A DNA stretch of 64,000 bases from Bin87 sp034423115 (GTDB lineage: Bacteria; Chloroflexota; Dehalococcoidia; Lucifugimonadales; UBA3495). Below, in pieces: positions 44,746 through 52,862 of this stretch (its first letter is position 1; each line of letters begins with the position of its first letter). A program made the position numbers and the translations under genes. Under the pieces are notes generated by a model. The model was not told the DNA's origin and made no database searches. It was given only the letters and a program-made list of their open reading frames with translations. Location of the stretch: contig DAOUJD010000068.1 in the NCBI GenBank assembly GCA_034423115.1, positions 4,109 through 68,108 of the forward strand, read 5' to 3'.

Positions 44746-46032
44746 ATGACGGAGCAGCCGACGGGCGAAGCACTCGATTCGAGGCGAGGCATCTACTACG
44801 GATGGTGGGTGCTGGCCGCAGCCGCGGGATTGGGGTTCCTGGGATTCGGCGCGTTGATACCCGGATTCCTGGTGTTCGCCACGTCGATCAAAGGTGAGCT
44901 GGGCATCACGTCGGCGCAGTTCGCGTTCGTGGTGGGCGCGGCGTGGGCGGTGGGCAACGTGGCATCGCTGGTGGCCGGATGGCTGGCGGACCGGTATGGG
45001 GGCAGGGTGCTGGTGCTGGCGGGCGGGCTGCTGTGCTGCGTGGGATTCGCGGCAGTGGCCGGCGTCAGTTCGTACTGGCAATTGCTGGTCGTGTATTCGG
45101 GAGTGGCGGCGATAGGACGTGGGATCGGCGTGGCGCCCAACCTGATGACGGTGGTGAACCAGTGGTTCGTGCGGCGGAAAGCGTTGACCATGACCCTGCT
45201 GAACACCGCGTTCGCCGGCGGGGCCGCGATCATGGTGCAGTTGCTGTCGTACGGCCAGGGGCAGTTTGGGTGGCGCACCCTGATCCTGTGGACGGGCGGG
45301 TTTGTGGCCCTTCTGACGATGCTGGCGACGGTGGTGATACGGAGCCGGCCGGAGGATATCGGACTGCTGCCCGACGGGGAGCGACCGGCTGCCGGTAGGC
45401 CGGCGGCGGGCAGAGGGCGGCGGATTGAACCAGCTTACGCGGAGTCGGATTTCACGCTGGGTCAAGGGGTGAGGACGCCAGCGTTCTGGCTGATGACGGT
45501 GGCGGTTACGCTGAGGATCGCGGCGGCGGACGCGCTGGTGATCAACCAGATACCGATGCTGGGATGGAAGGGGATTCCCGAAGAGCAGGCGGCGTACTAC
45601 CTGTCGGCGACGTTCCTGGTGATCATTCCGCTGAGGATTGTCATGGGACTGGCGGCGATGGTTGTGCCGTCGCGGTGGCTGCTGTTCGGGGGAATGACGA
45701 TTGGAGCGGTGGGCTCGGTGGTTTTCCTGCTGTGGACCGGGTATCCGGCGGCGGCGATGTTCGTGATGTCGATAGCGGCGACGGAGGGCGTGGCCACGCT
45801 GGGATGGCTGGCGGTGGGAGAGTATTTCGGGCGGCGGAGTTTCGGTTCGCTGGTGGGGATCATGACGGTGTGCTTCGGGGCGGGATCGCTGGCGGCGCCG
45901 GTGGCGGCGGGATGGATCTTCGACCGGACGGGGGAATACGGGGTTGCGCTAATGGCGGCGGCGGCGATGCAACTGGCGTCGGGGGTTTGCTATTTGGTGG
46001 CGCGGCGGCCGGGGGGTAATTTACAGGGATGA
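44746..46032 (+). CDS. MFS transporter, OFA-like (tandem copy 2)
   Basis: The 428-residue protein repeats the pattern of the preceding gene: 'GIYYGWWVLAAAAGLGFLGF', 'GWLADRYGGRVLVLAGG', and 'VGEYFGRRSFGSLVGIMTV'. It starts 15 bases after its paralogue stops. The last residues 'GNLQG' and the stop codon lie in an ACAGGAT-family repeat (46018-46050), so its natural C-terminus has probably been replaced or extended. Confidence 0.92.
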   Translation: MTEQPTGEALDSRRGIYYGWWVLAAAAGLGFLGFGALIPGFLVFATSIKGELGITSAQFAFVVGAAWAVGNVASLVAGWLADRYGGRVLVLAGGLLCCVGFAAVAGVSSYWQLLVVYSGVAAIGRGIGVAPNLMTVVNQWFVRRKALTMTLLNTAFAGGAAIMVQLLSYGQGQFGWRTLILWTGGFVALLTMLATVVIRSRPEDIGLLPDGERPAAGRPAAGRGRRIEPAYAESDFTLGQGVRTPAFWLMTVAVTLRIAAADALVINQIPMLGWKGIPEEQAAYYLSATFLVIIPLRIVMGLAAMVVPSRWLLFGGMTIGAVGSVVFLLWTGYPAAAMFVMSIAATEGVATLGWLAVGEYFGRRSFGSLVGIMTVCFGAGSLAAPVAAGWIFDRTGEYGVALMAAAAMQLASGVCYLVARRPGGNLQG

Positions 46033-46050
46033 ACAGGATTGGATTGATTG
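46018..46050. repeat. ACAGGAT-family repeat at the end of MFS copy 2
   Basis: The sequence AATTTACAGGGATGAACAGG and following bases matches the family consensus TTTACAGGGATAAACAGGATG. It supplies the TGA of the MFS gene at 46030-46032. Confidence 0.85.
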
Positions 46051-46069
46051 GCCCGTCGGCGGGAACGGA

Positions 46070-46096
46070 GTAGGGGCGAATAATCATTCGCCCCTA
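46070..46096. repeat. GTAGGGGCGAAT palindrome, copy 2
   Basis: Arms TAGGGGCGAAT and ATTCGCCCCTA enclose a short AATC centre between the convergent MFS and monooxygenase genes. It may act as a bidirectional terminator. Confidence 0.85.
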
Positions 46097-46124
46097 GGTG
46101 ATGGCCGTTTTAAAATGAGGCGGG

Positions 46125-47762
46125 TCAGTCGAGGGTGAAGCCTTCGTAGTTGTTGGCTTCGACCTCGGCCCGTTTGGCGCGCATGGCCGGGGCCGTGTCG
46201 GGCGCGGTGAGCAGGACGCGGGCCTTGCCGGGGATGTTGGCGCCGACGAACCAGGAATCGGCCTGGGTTCGCAGGATGTTCTCGCCGCCTTCCCTCATGT
46301 GCTGCACCCAGGCCTCCTCGGCCTCGGGCGTGGCCATGATGCGCCCGAGGCCGCTGTCCCGGACGTGGGCGATGGCGTCGGTGACCCACTCGACCAGCGG
46401 CTCAGCGGAGCGGGGGAAGTTGCCCACGGAGGCGGCGTTGATGGTGAAAAGGTTGGGGAAGTTGTAGCTGGACATTCCCATGTAGGTGCGGGGGCCGTTG
46501 GCGAACTTTTCCCTGAGGACCTCGCCGCCGATGCCCTGGATGTGAATGAGGTTGAGGGGGCCGGTGACGGCGTCGTAACCGGTGGCGAAGATGAGTACGT
46601 CGAAGTCGAAGTCCTCGCCGCCCTCCAGTTGGAGGCCGCGAGGGGTGATGCGGGCGATGGGGTCCTGGCGCACGTCCACGAGGCGAACGTTGTCCTGGTT
46701 ATAGACCTCGTAGTAACCGCTCTCGCAGGGGAGACGCTTGGAGCCGAACATGTGGTTCTTGGGGACGAGCATTTCGGCGACTTCGGGGTCGTGGACGCGC
46801 TCGCGGATCTTGTTGCGGACGAATTCGGCGTAGTCCTCATTGGCCTCGCCGGGCATCATGACGTCGTAGAAGTTGGAGAGCCACTTCTTGAACCCGGGTT
46901 CCTGCCAGAGGCGTTCGTACTGCTCCAGTTTCTCCTCTTCGGAGACGGCGAGGGCGGAACGGGTATCGAACATGTGCATGAAGGAGCCGGGGGTCTCCAA
47001 ACAGCGCTCGAAAATCTCGGGATAGTGGGCCTTGATGTACTCCTGGGTTTCATCGTCGATGAGGGAGTTGCGCAGGGGCACGCAGTAATTGGCGGTGCGC
47101 TGGAAGACGGTGAGGTGGCCGACGTCCTTGGCGATTTCGGGGATGATCTGGACGGCGGTGGCGCCGGTGCCGATGATGCCCACCTTCTTGCCGACCATGT
47201 CGATGCCTTCCTTGGGCCAGCGGTTGGTGTGGGTTGCGATGCCTTCGTAGCTCTCCAGGCCCTCGAAGTCGGGGACGTAGCGGGCGGAGAGGATGCCGAT
47301 GGCGGTCATGATGAACTGGCCGCGGGCCTGGTAGCCGTCATCGGTGGTGGCGACCCAGCGGTTGGCGTCTTCGTCGTACACCAATGAGGCGACCCGCGAG
47401 TTGAAGCGGATGAACCGGCGCAGGTCGAACTTGTCGGCGACGTAGTTGAGGTATTGCTCATTCTCGGGCTGGGCGGAGTAGTGCTCCTTCCACTCCCATT
47501 CCTGGAGCAATTCCTCGGAGAAGGAGTAGCCGTAGGTGTAGCTTTCGGAGTCGAAGCGGGCGCCCGGGTAGCGGTTCCAGTACCAGGTGCCGCCGACGCC
47601 GTCGCCTTCCTCGAAGGACATGGCGGTGAAGCCCAGATTGCGGAGGCGGTAGAGGGCGTACAGGCCGGTAACGCCGGCGCCGATGACGATAACCTCCACT
47701 TCATCGATTTCGCCGCCGGATTGCGTGGCTGCGGCCGGTGTTTCCTGCGCGGAAGTAACCAT
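46125..47762 (-). CDS. Baeyer-Villiger-type flavin monooxygenase
   Basis: The 545-residue enzyme uses FAD and NADPH. It has the first dinucleotide-binding motif 'VIVIGAGVTGLYALYRL' near residue 25, then 'GVGGTWYWNRYPGARFDSES'. The second dinucleotide site is 'KKVGIIGTGATAVQII' near 180. The BVMO fingerprint FxGxxxHxxxWP is present as 'YEGIATHTNRWP' near residue 165, with Tyr in place of the first Phe. It probably turns ketones into esters or lactones. The ATG at 47762 has AAGGAG upstream; 47801 is less likely. Confidence 0.92.
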   Translation of the reverse strand: MVTSAQETPAAATQSGGEIDEVEVIVIGAGVTGLYALYRLRNLGFTAMSFEEGDGVGGTWYWNRYPGARFDSESYTYGYSFSEELLQEWEWKEHYSAQPENEQYLNYVADKFDLRRFIRFNSRVASLVYDEDANRWVATTDDGYQARGQFIMTAIGILSARYVPDFEGLESYEGIATHTNRWPKEGIDMVGKKVGIIGTGATAVQIIPEIAKDVGHLTVFQRTANYCVPLRNSLIDDETQEYIKAHYPEIFERCLETPGSFMHMFDTRSALAVSEEEKLEQYERLWQEPGFKKWLSNFYDVMMPGEANEDYAEFVRNKIRERVHDPEVAEMLVPKNHMFGSKRLPCESGYYEVYNQDNVRLVDVRQDPIARITPRGLQLEGGEDFDFDVLIFATGYDAVTGPLNLIHIQGIGGEVLREKFANGPRTYMGMSSYNFPNLFTINAASVGNFPRSAEPLVEWVTDAIAHVRDSGLGRIMATPEAEEAWVQHMREGGENILRTQADSWFVGANIPGKARVLLTAPDTAPAMRAKRAEVEANNYEGFTLD

Positions 47763-47888
47763 AAAACGCTCCTTTCGCCCCTGGGGACGCCCGGGGACCA
47801 ACGTAATCTAAAGCCGGATTATACACGGTTGCGGGATTTCGTCGGGCCAGTTCACATAAATTTAACAAGTTGCCGATGGTGGGCCGGC

Positions 47889-48680
47889 TCAGCAGGTGAG
47901 TTGGAGGGGGTTGGGGAGCCTGATGCGGTAGGTCTGTTCGAGGGCGCGATGCCACAGGGGTGAGAGGGTGATGTGGTGGGGGTCCTGGGGCTTGTCCCAC
48001 AAGTGGGCGTGGCACTGGCAACGGCGGGGGATATCGCCACGGTCGTAGCACCCGTGAGGGTCCGGCTCGGCGGCCAATGGGGCGCCAAACAGCCTGAACT
48101 TTTGGCGAATCTCCTCGAAGTTTGGGAGTTGCAGGATGTCCTGGATGGAGGTGAAGTCGGGATCTGCGGGATGGTCGGGCTGGCGCAGGAACCGTTTGTG
48201 GTGGCGGACGGGCTTGGGCCTGCCGGCGATGAGAAGGCGGGTGTCGGTGATGAGGGAGGCGACGCGGCGTCGCATGCGGCGGAGGGTTAATTTGCATGGA
48301 TGGGCAGGATTTACAGGATGACTTGATTGAGTTGGATGGTGACTGCCCGCCTGCGTCCGTGATTCGACAGGCTCATGGTTCGACGGGCTCGCCATGAGCG
48401 GTGCGGATGGCGACTGCTGAGAAAGGGCGTGGGCCTGGCGGAGGGTTTTGAGGTGGGAGCGGCTGAGGGTTTCGTCGGCGATGTTGGCCTGGAGGACGAA
48501 CTCAAGCTGACGACGGGAGTGGTATTTCCAGCCTTGATGGACGGCGAGGGCCGCGGTTGAGTGGGCAGCGGCGCGGCGCAATGCCACGGCGGCCTCATGT
48601 GGGTGGTGAGAATCGATGGCCTGGTCGGCCCGATTCAGGAACTCGTCGGCTTTAGCCAGGTGGTGGGAGGGGGTTCCCAT
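47889..48680 (-). CDS. Hypothetical protein with HEPN-like start and two inserted repeats
   Basis: The 263-residue frame starts at the ATG at 48680 with 'MGTPSHHLAKADEFLNRADQ'. A helical HEPN-like region of about 85 residues follows ('EAAVALRRAAAHSTAALAVH'). Residues around 90-125 are encoded by a TTCGACAGGCTCA repeat (48363-48401) and an ACAGGAT repeat (48289-48330), read in frame on the minus strand. The C-terminal part is rich in Pro, His and Arg with 'CYDRGDIPRRCQCHAH', which could bind metal. No known family is recognised. Reading on up to 49166 is not supported. Confidence 0.6.
   Translation of the reverse strand: MGTPSHHLAKADEFLNRADQAIDSHHPHEAAVALRRAAAHSTAALAVHQGWKYHSRRQLEFVLQANIADETLSRSHLKTLRQAHALSQQSPSAPLMASPSNHEPVESRTQAGSHHPTQSSHPVNPAHPCKLTLRRMRRRVASLITDTRLLIAGRPKPVRHHKRFLRQPDHPADPDFTSIQDILQLPNFEEIRQKFRLFGAPLAAEPDPHGCYDRGDIPRRCQCHAHLWDKPQDPHHITLSPLWHRALEQTYRIRLPNPLQLTC
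48289..48330. repeat. ACAGGAT-family repeat inside the 47889 gene
   Basis: TTTGCATGGATGGGCAGGAT and the following bases match the family and sit within the coding frame of the minus-strand hypothetical gene, giving residues resembling 'HPVNPAHPCKL'. Confidence 0.8.
48363..48401. repeat. TTCGACAGGCTCA repeat inside the 47889 gene
   Basis: A doubled element (TTCGACAGGCTCA then TTCGACGGGCTCGCCATG) matches the copies in larC (57526) and pyrF (59928). In the minus frame it encodes 'PLMASPSNHEPVES'. Confidence 0.85.
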
Positions 48681-49457
48681 GTTGGATGGCGACTCCTTGG
48701 GGTTTAGCAGGGCGGGTTGCAAGCCCGCCGCTACGGCGCAGAATGTTGAGGGTGGGTTTCTCCGTTTAGATGGTGGCGTTGGTTTTCTGATGGTGGCGTC
48801 AGGTTGTGGTTCGGGTCGATGTCGGGAGCACGGCCAACACTGCTTTTGATTGGCGCAGAAAGATATCGTCCTAGGCTTCCGTGTCCTCGCGGGTAGCCGG
48901 CCAATGGTACCGGGGCAGTGCGAGCACGGGGCGGTGGTAACACCCGCTGGGTTCCGGGAGCTTGGCCGGGGAATATCGATCCGCCAGAGGCGGACCTTCG
49001 GCTCTAGGCTCCTTGGGAACCTTATTCTGCTTTTGGGTAACCGACAGGCCGTTATGCGACCCGAACCTTTTGACACCTCGCTATGTTTCCGTAGTTTGGC
49101 GAACGCCGCTGCATGCGGTGCGGCGACCCCGCACGGCTCTCGAGCACCGGTTGGGGAACCTGACACAGTTAGGATAGAACGGGCGTGCGGTTAGGGGCAA
49201 TGGGCGGGTGTCAATGGTTGGGGACGGTTTTACCGGGATGGATCCTTCGCTGACGGACCTGCGGCTAGAAGTGCTGATTTGGATTGCAAAAATAAATTGA
49301 ATGGTACGCCGGCATGCGTATGATTGCCGTGTGTGGTAGAGCGGCCGGGAATGTGTGATAACGAGCGGCACACCGCATTTGTACAATCCAAGTACACCAA
49401 CCTGTGAATGGCTTACCAATATATTTCCGCCTGGGCGAGAAAATCATTGTCAGAATA
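48681..49457. other. Gene-poor region with palindromic remnants
   Basis: About 780 bases hold no credible gene. Readings here are Arg/Pro/Ser-rich and lack coding-like pattern. A GCGGGTTGCAAGCCCGC palindrome lies at about 48713-48729, and a CCGCC-AGA-GGCGG inverted repeat near 48981. The rest shows no structure I can name and may be decayed coding or mobile sequence. Confidence 0.5.
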
Positions 49458-49489
49458 TTGACAGCGCACGATTGAACGTATGGTATAAT
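49458..49489 (+). promoter_or_regulatory. Extended -10 promoter of the HARE-HTH gene
   Basis: A perfect TTGACA (49458-49463) and a TGG-TATAAT extended -10 box (49481-49489) are present. The 20-base spacing is long, but the TGn extension compensates. It lies about 60 bases before the ATG at 49548. Confidence 0.6.
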
Positions 49490-49497
49490 TCAATTGC

Positions 49498-49537
49498 AGC
49501 CAGTGGTATCTGGCTATCATTGACATAGGAATGTCAA
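49498..49537 (+). promoter_or_regulatory. Two small hairpins in the HARE-HTH leader
   Basis: AGCCAG/CTGGCT (49498-49515) and TTGACA/TGTCAA (49520-49537) form two consecutive short stems just before the AAGGAG ribosome site. TTGACA/TGTCAA repeated around a spacer could also be an operator for the gene's own HTH product. Confidence 0.5.
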
Positions 49538-49547
49538 GGAGATCACG

Positions 49548-50060
49548 ATGTACGCCGGAAATCAGGCCAACGAGAGCCAGACCAGCTTCGACTTCGTGGA
49601 GGTCCTCCCTTCTGATGACGCGACAGATGTCGCTAGCCGGGAATGGCAGCGATTGAGGGAGAATCTCGCTTTGATTCGTGCTCAGATCCAAGATCTTCAA
49701 TCAAAAGAAGAAACTTTGCAATCCCAAGTCGATGCGTGGCTGGTTATCCTGTCTGCCGCTGGAATGGAAAGCACGCCTGAATTGAATGACGAAGCTAAGA
49801 CCGCACCAATAAAACAAGATCGCCCCATGACCAATAAACAGGAATCGGCGAACGCGGTAGTGGATTTGCTTCACGAGGTGGGCGGGGCGCTGCACTACCG
49901 ACAGATTTACGAAAAACTTGCCGCGCGAGGCATTGAAGTCAAAGGGAAGAACCCGCCCAATACCTTGCTGGCCCGTTTCTTCGATGACCCTCGTCTAGAA
50001 CGAGTACGGCAAGGCACGTACCAGATCAAACCGCTAGAGGAGGTGAAGCAGGACGAATAG
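49548..50060 (+). CDS. HARE-HTH domain protein with N-terminal coiled coil
   Basis: The 170-residue protein has a probable coiled coil at about residues 28-65 ('LALIRAQIQDLQSKEETLQ') and a C-terminal HARE-HTH winged helix at about residues 103-160. The domain shows 'GGALHYRQIYEKLAARGIEV' and ends 'LERVRQGTYQIK'. HARE-HTH domains occur in chromatin proteins and restriction enzymes and are thought to sense modified or nicked DNA. It is AT-richer than its neighbours and has its own promoter and leader hairpins, suggesting an acquired regulated gene. Confidence 0.8.
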   Translation: MYAGNQANESQTSFDFVEVLPSDDATDVASREWQRLRENLALIRAQIQDLQSKEETLQSQVDAWLVILSAAGMESTPELNDEAKTAPIKQDRPMTNKQESANAVVDLLHEVGGALHYRQIYEKLAARGIEVKGKNPPNTLLARFFDDPRLERVRQGTYQIKPLEEVKQDE

Positions 50061-50154
50061 CCAATGAACACAAAAGCCCCAGCTGGTCGTGGAAAGCGGG
50101 CCGGGGCTTAACGACATCTCTCAAAAATCACTGGTAGCGATCAAGGAGGTCGTA

Positions 50155-50430
50155 ATGACCACTGTACATCACACAGATGAAAACGACAACACAATCGAAT
50201 TCGTAGGCATAGTTGGCAAAGCCGGTCCACGTCTGACGGCCTACGGATGGGCAATCGATGTGGCTGATAACAGCGTTCGCCCATGTTTTTGGCGCGATGT
50301 GATACCAGACTATCCAGCCTTGATGGATGAATTGACGTGCGGGGACGTCGTCAATGTGAAAGGGAGGGTGTTGGAAGATTCCAAACGCCCGTTAGTACGC
50401 GGCAAGGTCGAGATTCTTCGACATCGTTAG
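50155..50430 (+). CDS. Small hypothetical protein, possible OB-fold
   Basis: The 91-residue protein starts at an ATG with AAGGAGG at good spacing; the start at 50089 would add 22 residues. Alternating strands and 'LTCGDVVNVKGRVLEDSKRP' recall OB-fold nucleic-acid-binding proteins. That is only a fold guess. It follows the HARE-HTH gene by 94 bases and has a similar AT-rich composition. Confidence 0.6.
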   Translation: MTTVHHTDENDNTIEFVGIVGKAGPRLTAYGWAIDVADNSVRPCFWRDVIPDYPALMDELTCGDVVNVKGRVLEDSKRPLVRGKVEILRHR

Positions 50431-50615
50431 CGAGACAACCCTCGTTAAAACCGCGCAATCCTATTTTCGATCGGCCCTATGGACGGACACGTTGGTGGGG
50501 CCAACTTCACTTTTATTCGGGCTGCCGGCCAACTCGTTCTGGGTGTGCCCGGTATAATCTCATAGAGAGCGACGGGCGGGATGAACCGAATTTAACGAAT
50601 ACGGAGGAATGGTCG

Positions 50616-51398
50616 ATGCCATACGCGGGTTTGGATTTGACGGGGCGGAAGGCGCTGGTTACGGGCGCGGCGCGGGGGATTGGGGCGACGCTGGCGGTGG
50701 GACTGGCGCAGGCGGGCGCGGACGTGGCGGTTTGCGACCTGGCGTCGGATGAGTCGTGGGAAGGGCTGGCAGATACGGTATGGAAGATCCGCAACGAAGG
50801 GCAGGTGGGCATCGCCGTGGACCTGGACGTGCAGGAAGTGGAGGAGATCAGGCCGACGATTCGGCAGATTGAGCGCGACTTGGGCGGGCTGGACATACTG
50901 GTGAACAACGCGGGGATCCGGCGGCGGGCTCCAGCGCTGGAAGTCACGGAGGAGGACTGGGACGCGGTGATGGACACCAACCTGAAGGGGGCGTTTTTCT
51001 GCGCGCAGGCGGCGGCGCGGCTGATGATTCCGCAGGGGTACGGGCGCATCATCAACATCGCGTCGCAGATGGCGCTGGTGGGGGCGACGAACCGGGCGGC
51101 GTACTGCGCGAGCAAGGGCGGGCTGCTGAATCTGACGCGCGTTTTGGCGTTGGAGTGGGCGCAGCACGGGATCACGGTGAACGCCATCGGGCCGGGGCCG
51201 ACACTGACGCCGGGAGTGGTGGAGGCGGAGACGCGGGACGCCGACGAGGTGGAGGCGGAGTTGCTGGTGAAGATGCCGTTGGGTCGGCGGATGGATCCTG
51301 AGGAGCTGGTGGGGGCGGCGATATACCTGGCGAGCGAATCGGCGGGGGCGACGACGGGGCAGATGCTGGTGGTGGATGGCGGTTGGACGGCGATGTGA
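50616..51398 (+). CDS. Short-chain dehydrogenase/reductase (SDR)
   Basis: The 260-residue enzyme has the cofactor motif 'ALVTGAARGIGATLAVGLAQ' near residue 12. 'DILVNNAGIRRR' lies near 93. The catalytic Ser-Tyr-Lys is in 'INIASQMALVG' and 'AAYCASKGGLLNLTRVLALE'. The C-terminus 'GQMLVVDGGWTAM' is family-typical. It resembles classical 3-ketoacyl-ACP or gluconate reductases; the substrate is unassigned. The ATG at 50616 has GGAGGA upstream. Codons are strongly G-ending compared with genes before 43 kb. Confidence 0.92.
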   Translation: MPYAGLDLTGRKALVTGAARGIGATLAVGLAQAGADVAVCDLASDESWEGLADTVWKIRNEGQVGIAVDLDVQEVEEIRPTIRQIERDLGGLDILVNNAGIRRRAPALEVTEEDWDAVMDTNLKGAFFCAQAAARLMIPQGYGRIINIASQMALVGATNRAAYCASKGGLLNLTRVLALEWAQHGITVNAIGPGPTLTPGVVEAETRDADEVEAELLVKMPLGRRMDPEELVGAAIYLASESAGATTGQMLVVDGGWTAM

Positions 51399-51406
51399 GG
51401 ACCGTT

Positions 51407-51490
51407 ATTTTCATGGATATACGGGATGGACAGAATGTCGGAGGGACGAATTTACAGGGATAAACAGGATGAACAGGATGAATTGGGATG
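51407..51490. repeat. Two ACAGGAT-family repeats between SDR and LLM genes
   Basis: Copies at 51407-51438 (TTTTCATGGATATACGGGAT) and 51449-51490 (AATTTACAGGGATAAACAGG) lie head to tail. They fill most of the gap between the two genes. Confidence 0.85.
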
Positions 51491-51504
51491 ATTGAGCCCA
51501 TCTT

Positions 51505-51577
51505 TCTGGATGCCGGCAGCCTCTGGATCCAGGCATTCGCCAGTAGAGGACGCCGGCTACTTTCTCAAGAATGACGG
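51505..51577. repeat. Interrupted CCGGCTTTCGCCGGAATGACGG-type element
   Basis: The outer parts TGGATGCCGGCAG and AGAATGACGG match elements at 58424 and 60735. The middle is replaced by about 45 unrelated bases holding GGATCC. It looks like an element disrupted by another insertion. Confidence 0.55.
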
Positions 51578-51598
51578 TAATTACGAGGGGATTTTCTT

Positions 51599-52723
51599 AT
51601 GAAGTTTGGGATGTTTTATGAGTTGCAGATGCCGCGTCCTTGGACGGATACGGCGGAGTACGACACGCTGTGGGACGCGGTGCGACAGGTGCAGTACGCG
51701 GAGGAGATGGGGTTCGAGCGGGTGTGGCTGGTGGAGCACCACTTTCTGACCGAGTTCGCGCACTCGTCGGCGCCTGAAGTCATGCTGGCGGTGATGGCGC
51801 AGCACACGAAGAAGATGCGGCTGGGGTTCGGCGTCGTGCTGGCTCCGGTGCATCATCCGCTGCACGTGGCGGCGCGGGCGTCGACGCTGGACATCCTGAG
51901 CGACGGGCGTGTGGACGTCGGCGTCGGGCGGACCAAGGGGCCGTACCAGCTGACGCCGTTCGGGACGGACGTGGCGACGACGCAGAGCATGATGGTGGAG
52001 ACGCTGGAATGCCTGCCGCGGATGTGGTGCGACGAGGTTTTCAGCCACGACGGTGAGAACTGGACGATACCGCCGCGCGAGGTGATTCCGCGTCCGTTGC
52101 AGAAACCGCATCCGCCGCTGTGGATGGCTTGCACGCAGGAGGACACCTTCAGGCTGGCCGGTCAGTTGGGCGTCGGCTGCCTGGTGAACACGCTGGGCGG
52201 GACGGACAAGACGCGGGGGCTGGTGAACGCGTACTACGAGGCCATCGAGAACGCGAATCCGGTGGGTCGGTTCACGAACCGGCAGGTGGTGGCGTCGACG
52301 ATTGGATTCTGCGACGAGGATGACGCGAAGGCGCGGCAGAAGGGCGCGGAGGTTGCTGCGTGGTACCTGGAGCAGAGCCGGCAGCGGTTCGTGCTGGAAT
52401 GGGCCGGCGTGGATCAGGACGCGGTGCCGGAGGAATACCAGTTTTACGTGCAGGGCGGCGCAACGCGCGGGGGCGGTCCGTCGCGTCCGTCGGAGGACCC
52501 GCAGCAGCAGGCGCCGCCGACTCCTGAGGAGTTGCTGGCGGGCGGCGGGTACTGCGTGGGCGATCCCGACGCTTGCATCCGGGTGATCGAGGAGTTTGAG
52601 TCGATGGGGGTGGACGAGATCATGCCGATCTTCCAGGCGGGTTATGCGACGAACGAGGAGGTTCTGAATTCGATCCGGCTGTTTGGGGAGTACGTGATAC
52701 CGTACTTTCGGGCGAAGGAATGA
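51599..52723 (+). CDS. LLM-class (luciferase-like) flavin-dependent monooxygenase
   Basis: The 374-residue enzyme begins 'MKFGMFYELQMPRPWT', the classical start of the FMN-luciferase group. It has 'GFERVWLVEHHFLTEFAHSS' near residue 38, 'STLDILSDGRVDVGVGRT' near 97 and 'PHPPLWMACTQEDTFRLA' near 168. A Pro/Gln-rich insert occurs near residues 285-310 ('PQQQAPPTPEELLAGGG'). It probably oxygenates an unknown substrate with reduced flavin. An ACAGGAT repeat begins at its stop codon. Confidence 0.9.
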   Translation: MKFGMFYELQMPRPWTDTAEYDTLWDAVRQVQYAEEMGFERVWLVEHHFLTEFAHSSAPEVMLAVMAQHTKKMRLGFGVVLAPVHHPLHVAARASTLDILSDGRVDVGVGRTKGPYQLTPFGTDVATTQSMMVETLECLPRMWCDEVFSHDGENWTIPPREVIPRPLQKPHPPLWMACTQEDTFRLAGQLGVGCLVNTLGGTDKTRGLVNAYYEAIENANPVGRFTNRQVVASTIGFCDEDDAKARQKGAEVAAWYLEQSRQRFVLEWAGVDQDAVPEEYQFYVQGGATRGGGPSRPSEDPQQQAPPTPEELLAGGGYCVGDPDACIRVIEEFESMGVDEIMPIFQAGYATNEEVLNSIRLFGEYVIPYFRAKE

Positions 52724-52737
52724 ATTTACAGGGATAA

Positions 52738-52862
52738 ACAGGATGATATTCTGATTTGAGGGATTGGGGCGAATGATTATTCGCCCCTACGTGATGCACC
52801 AGGGTTTTTGAGGGTTTTTCATGGTAAGCGTTGAACGGTTGGGGACGGAGGCGGCCGCAGGC
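52738..52862. repeat. Direct repeat, left copy
   Basis: A roughly 125-base unit starts ACAGGATGATATTCTGATTT, holds a GTAGGGGCGAAT palindrome (52766-52787), and runs into the first codons of the 52821 ORF ('VERLGTEA'). It matches the right copy at 53466-53591, offset 728-729 bases, with a few substitutions and one indel. Confidence 0.85.
52766..52787. repeat. GTAGGGGCGAAT palindrome, copy 3
   Basis: Arms GGGGCGAAT and ATTCGCCCC around GATT, inside the left direct repeat. Confidence 0.85.

Noticed and set aside
48681..49166. N-terminal extension of the 47889 gene
   Set aside because: The extra 162 residues are Arg/Pro/Ser-rich, include palindrome-derived sequence and match no domain; the ATG at 48680 fits better.
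49330..49380. tRNA-like stretch containing GTGGTAGAGCGG
   Set aside because: It resembles a D-arm but no acceptor, anticodon or T-arm pairing can be built around it.
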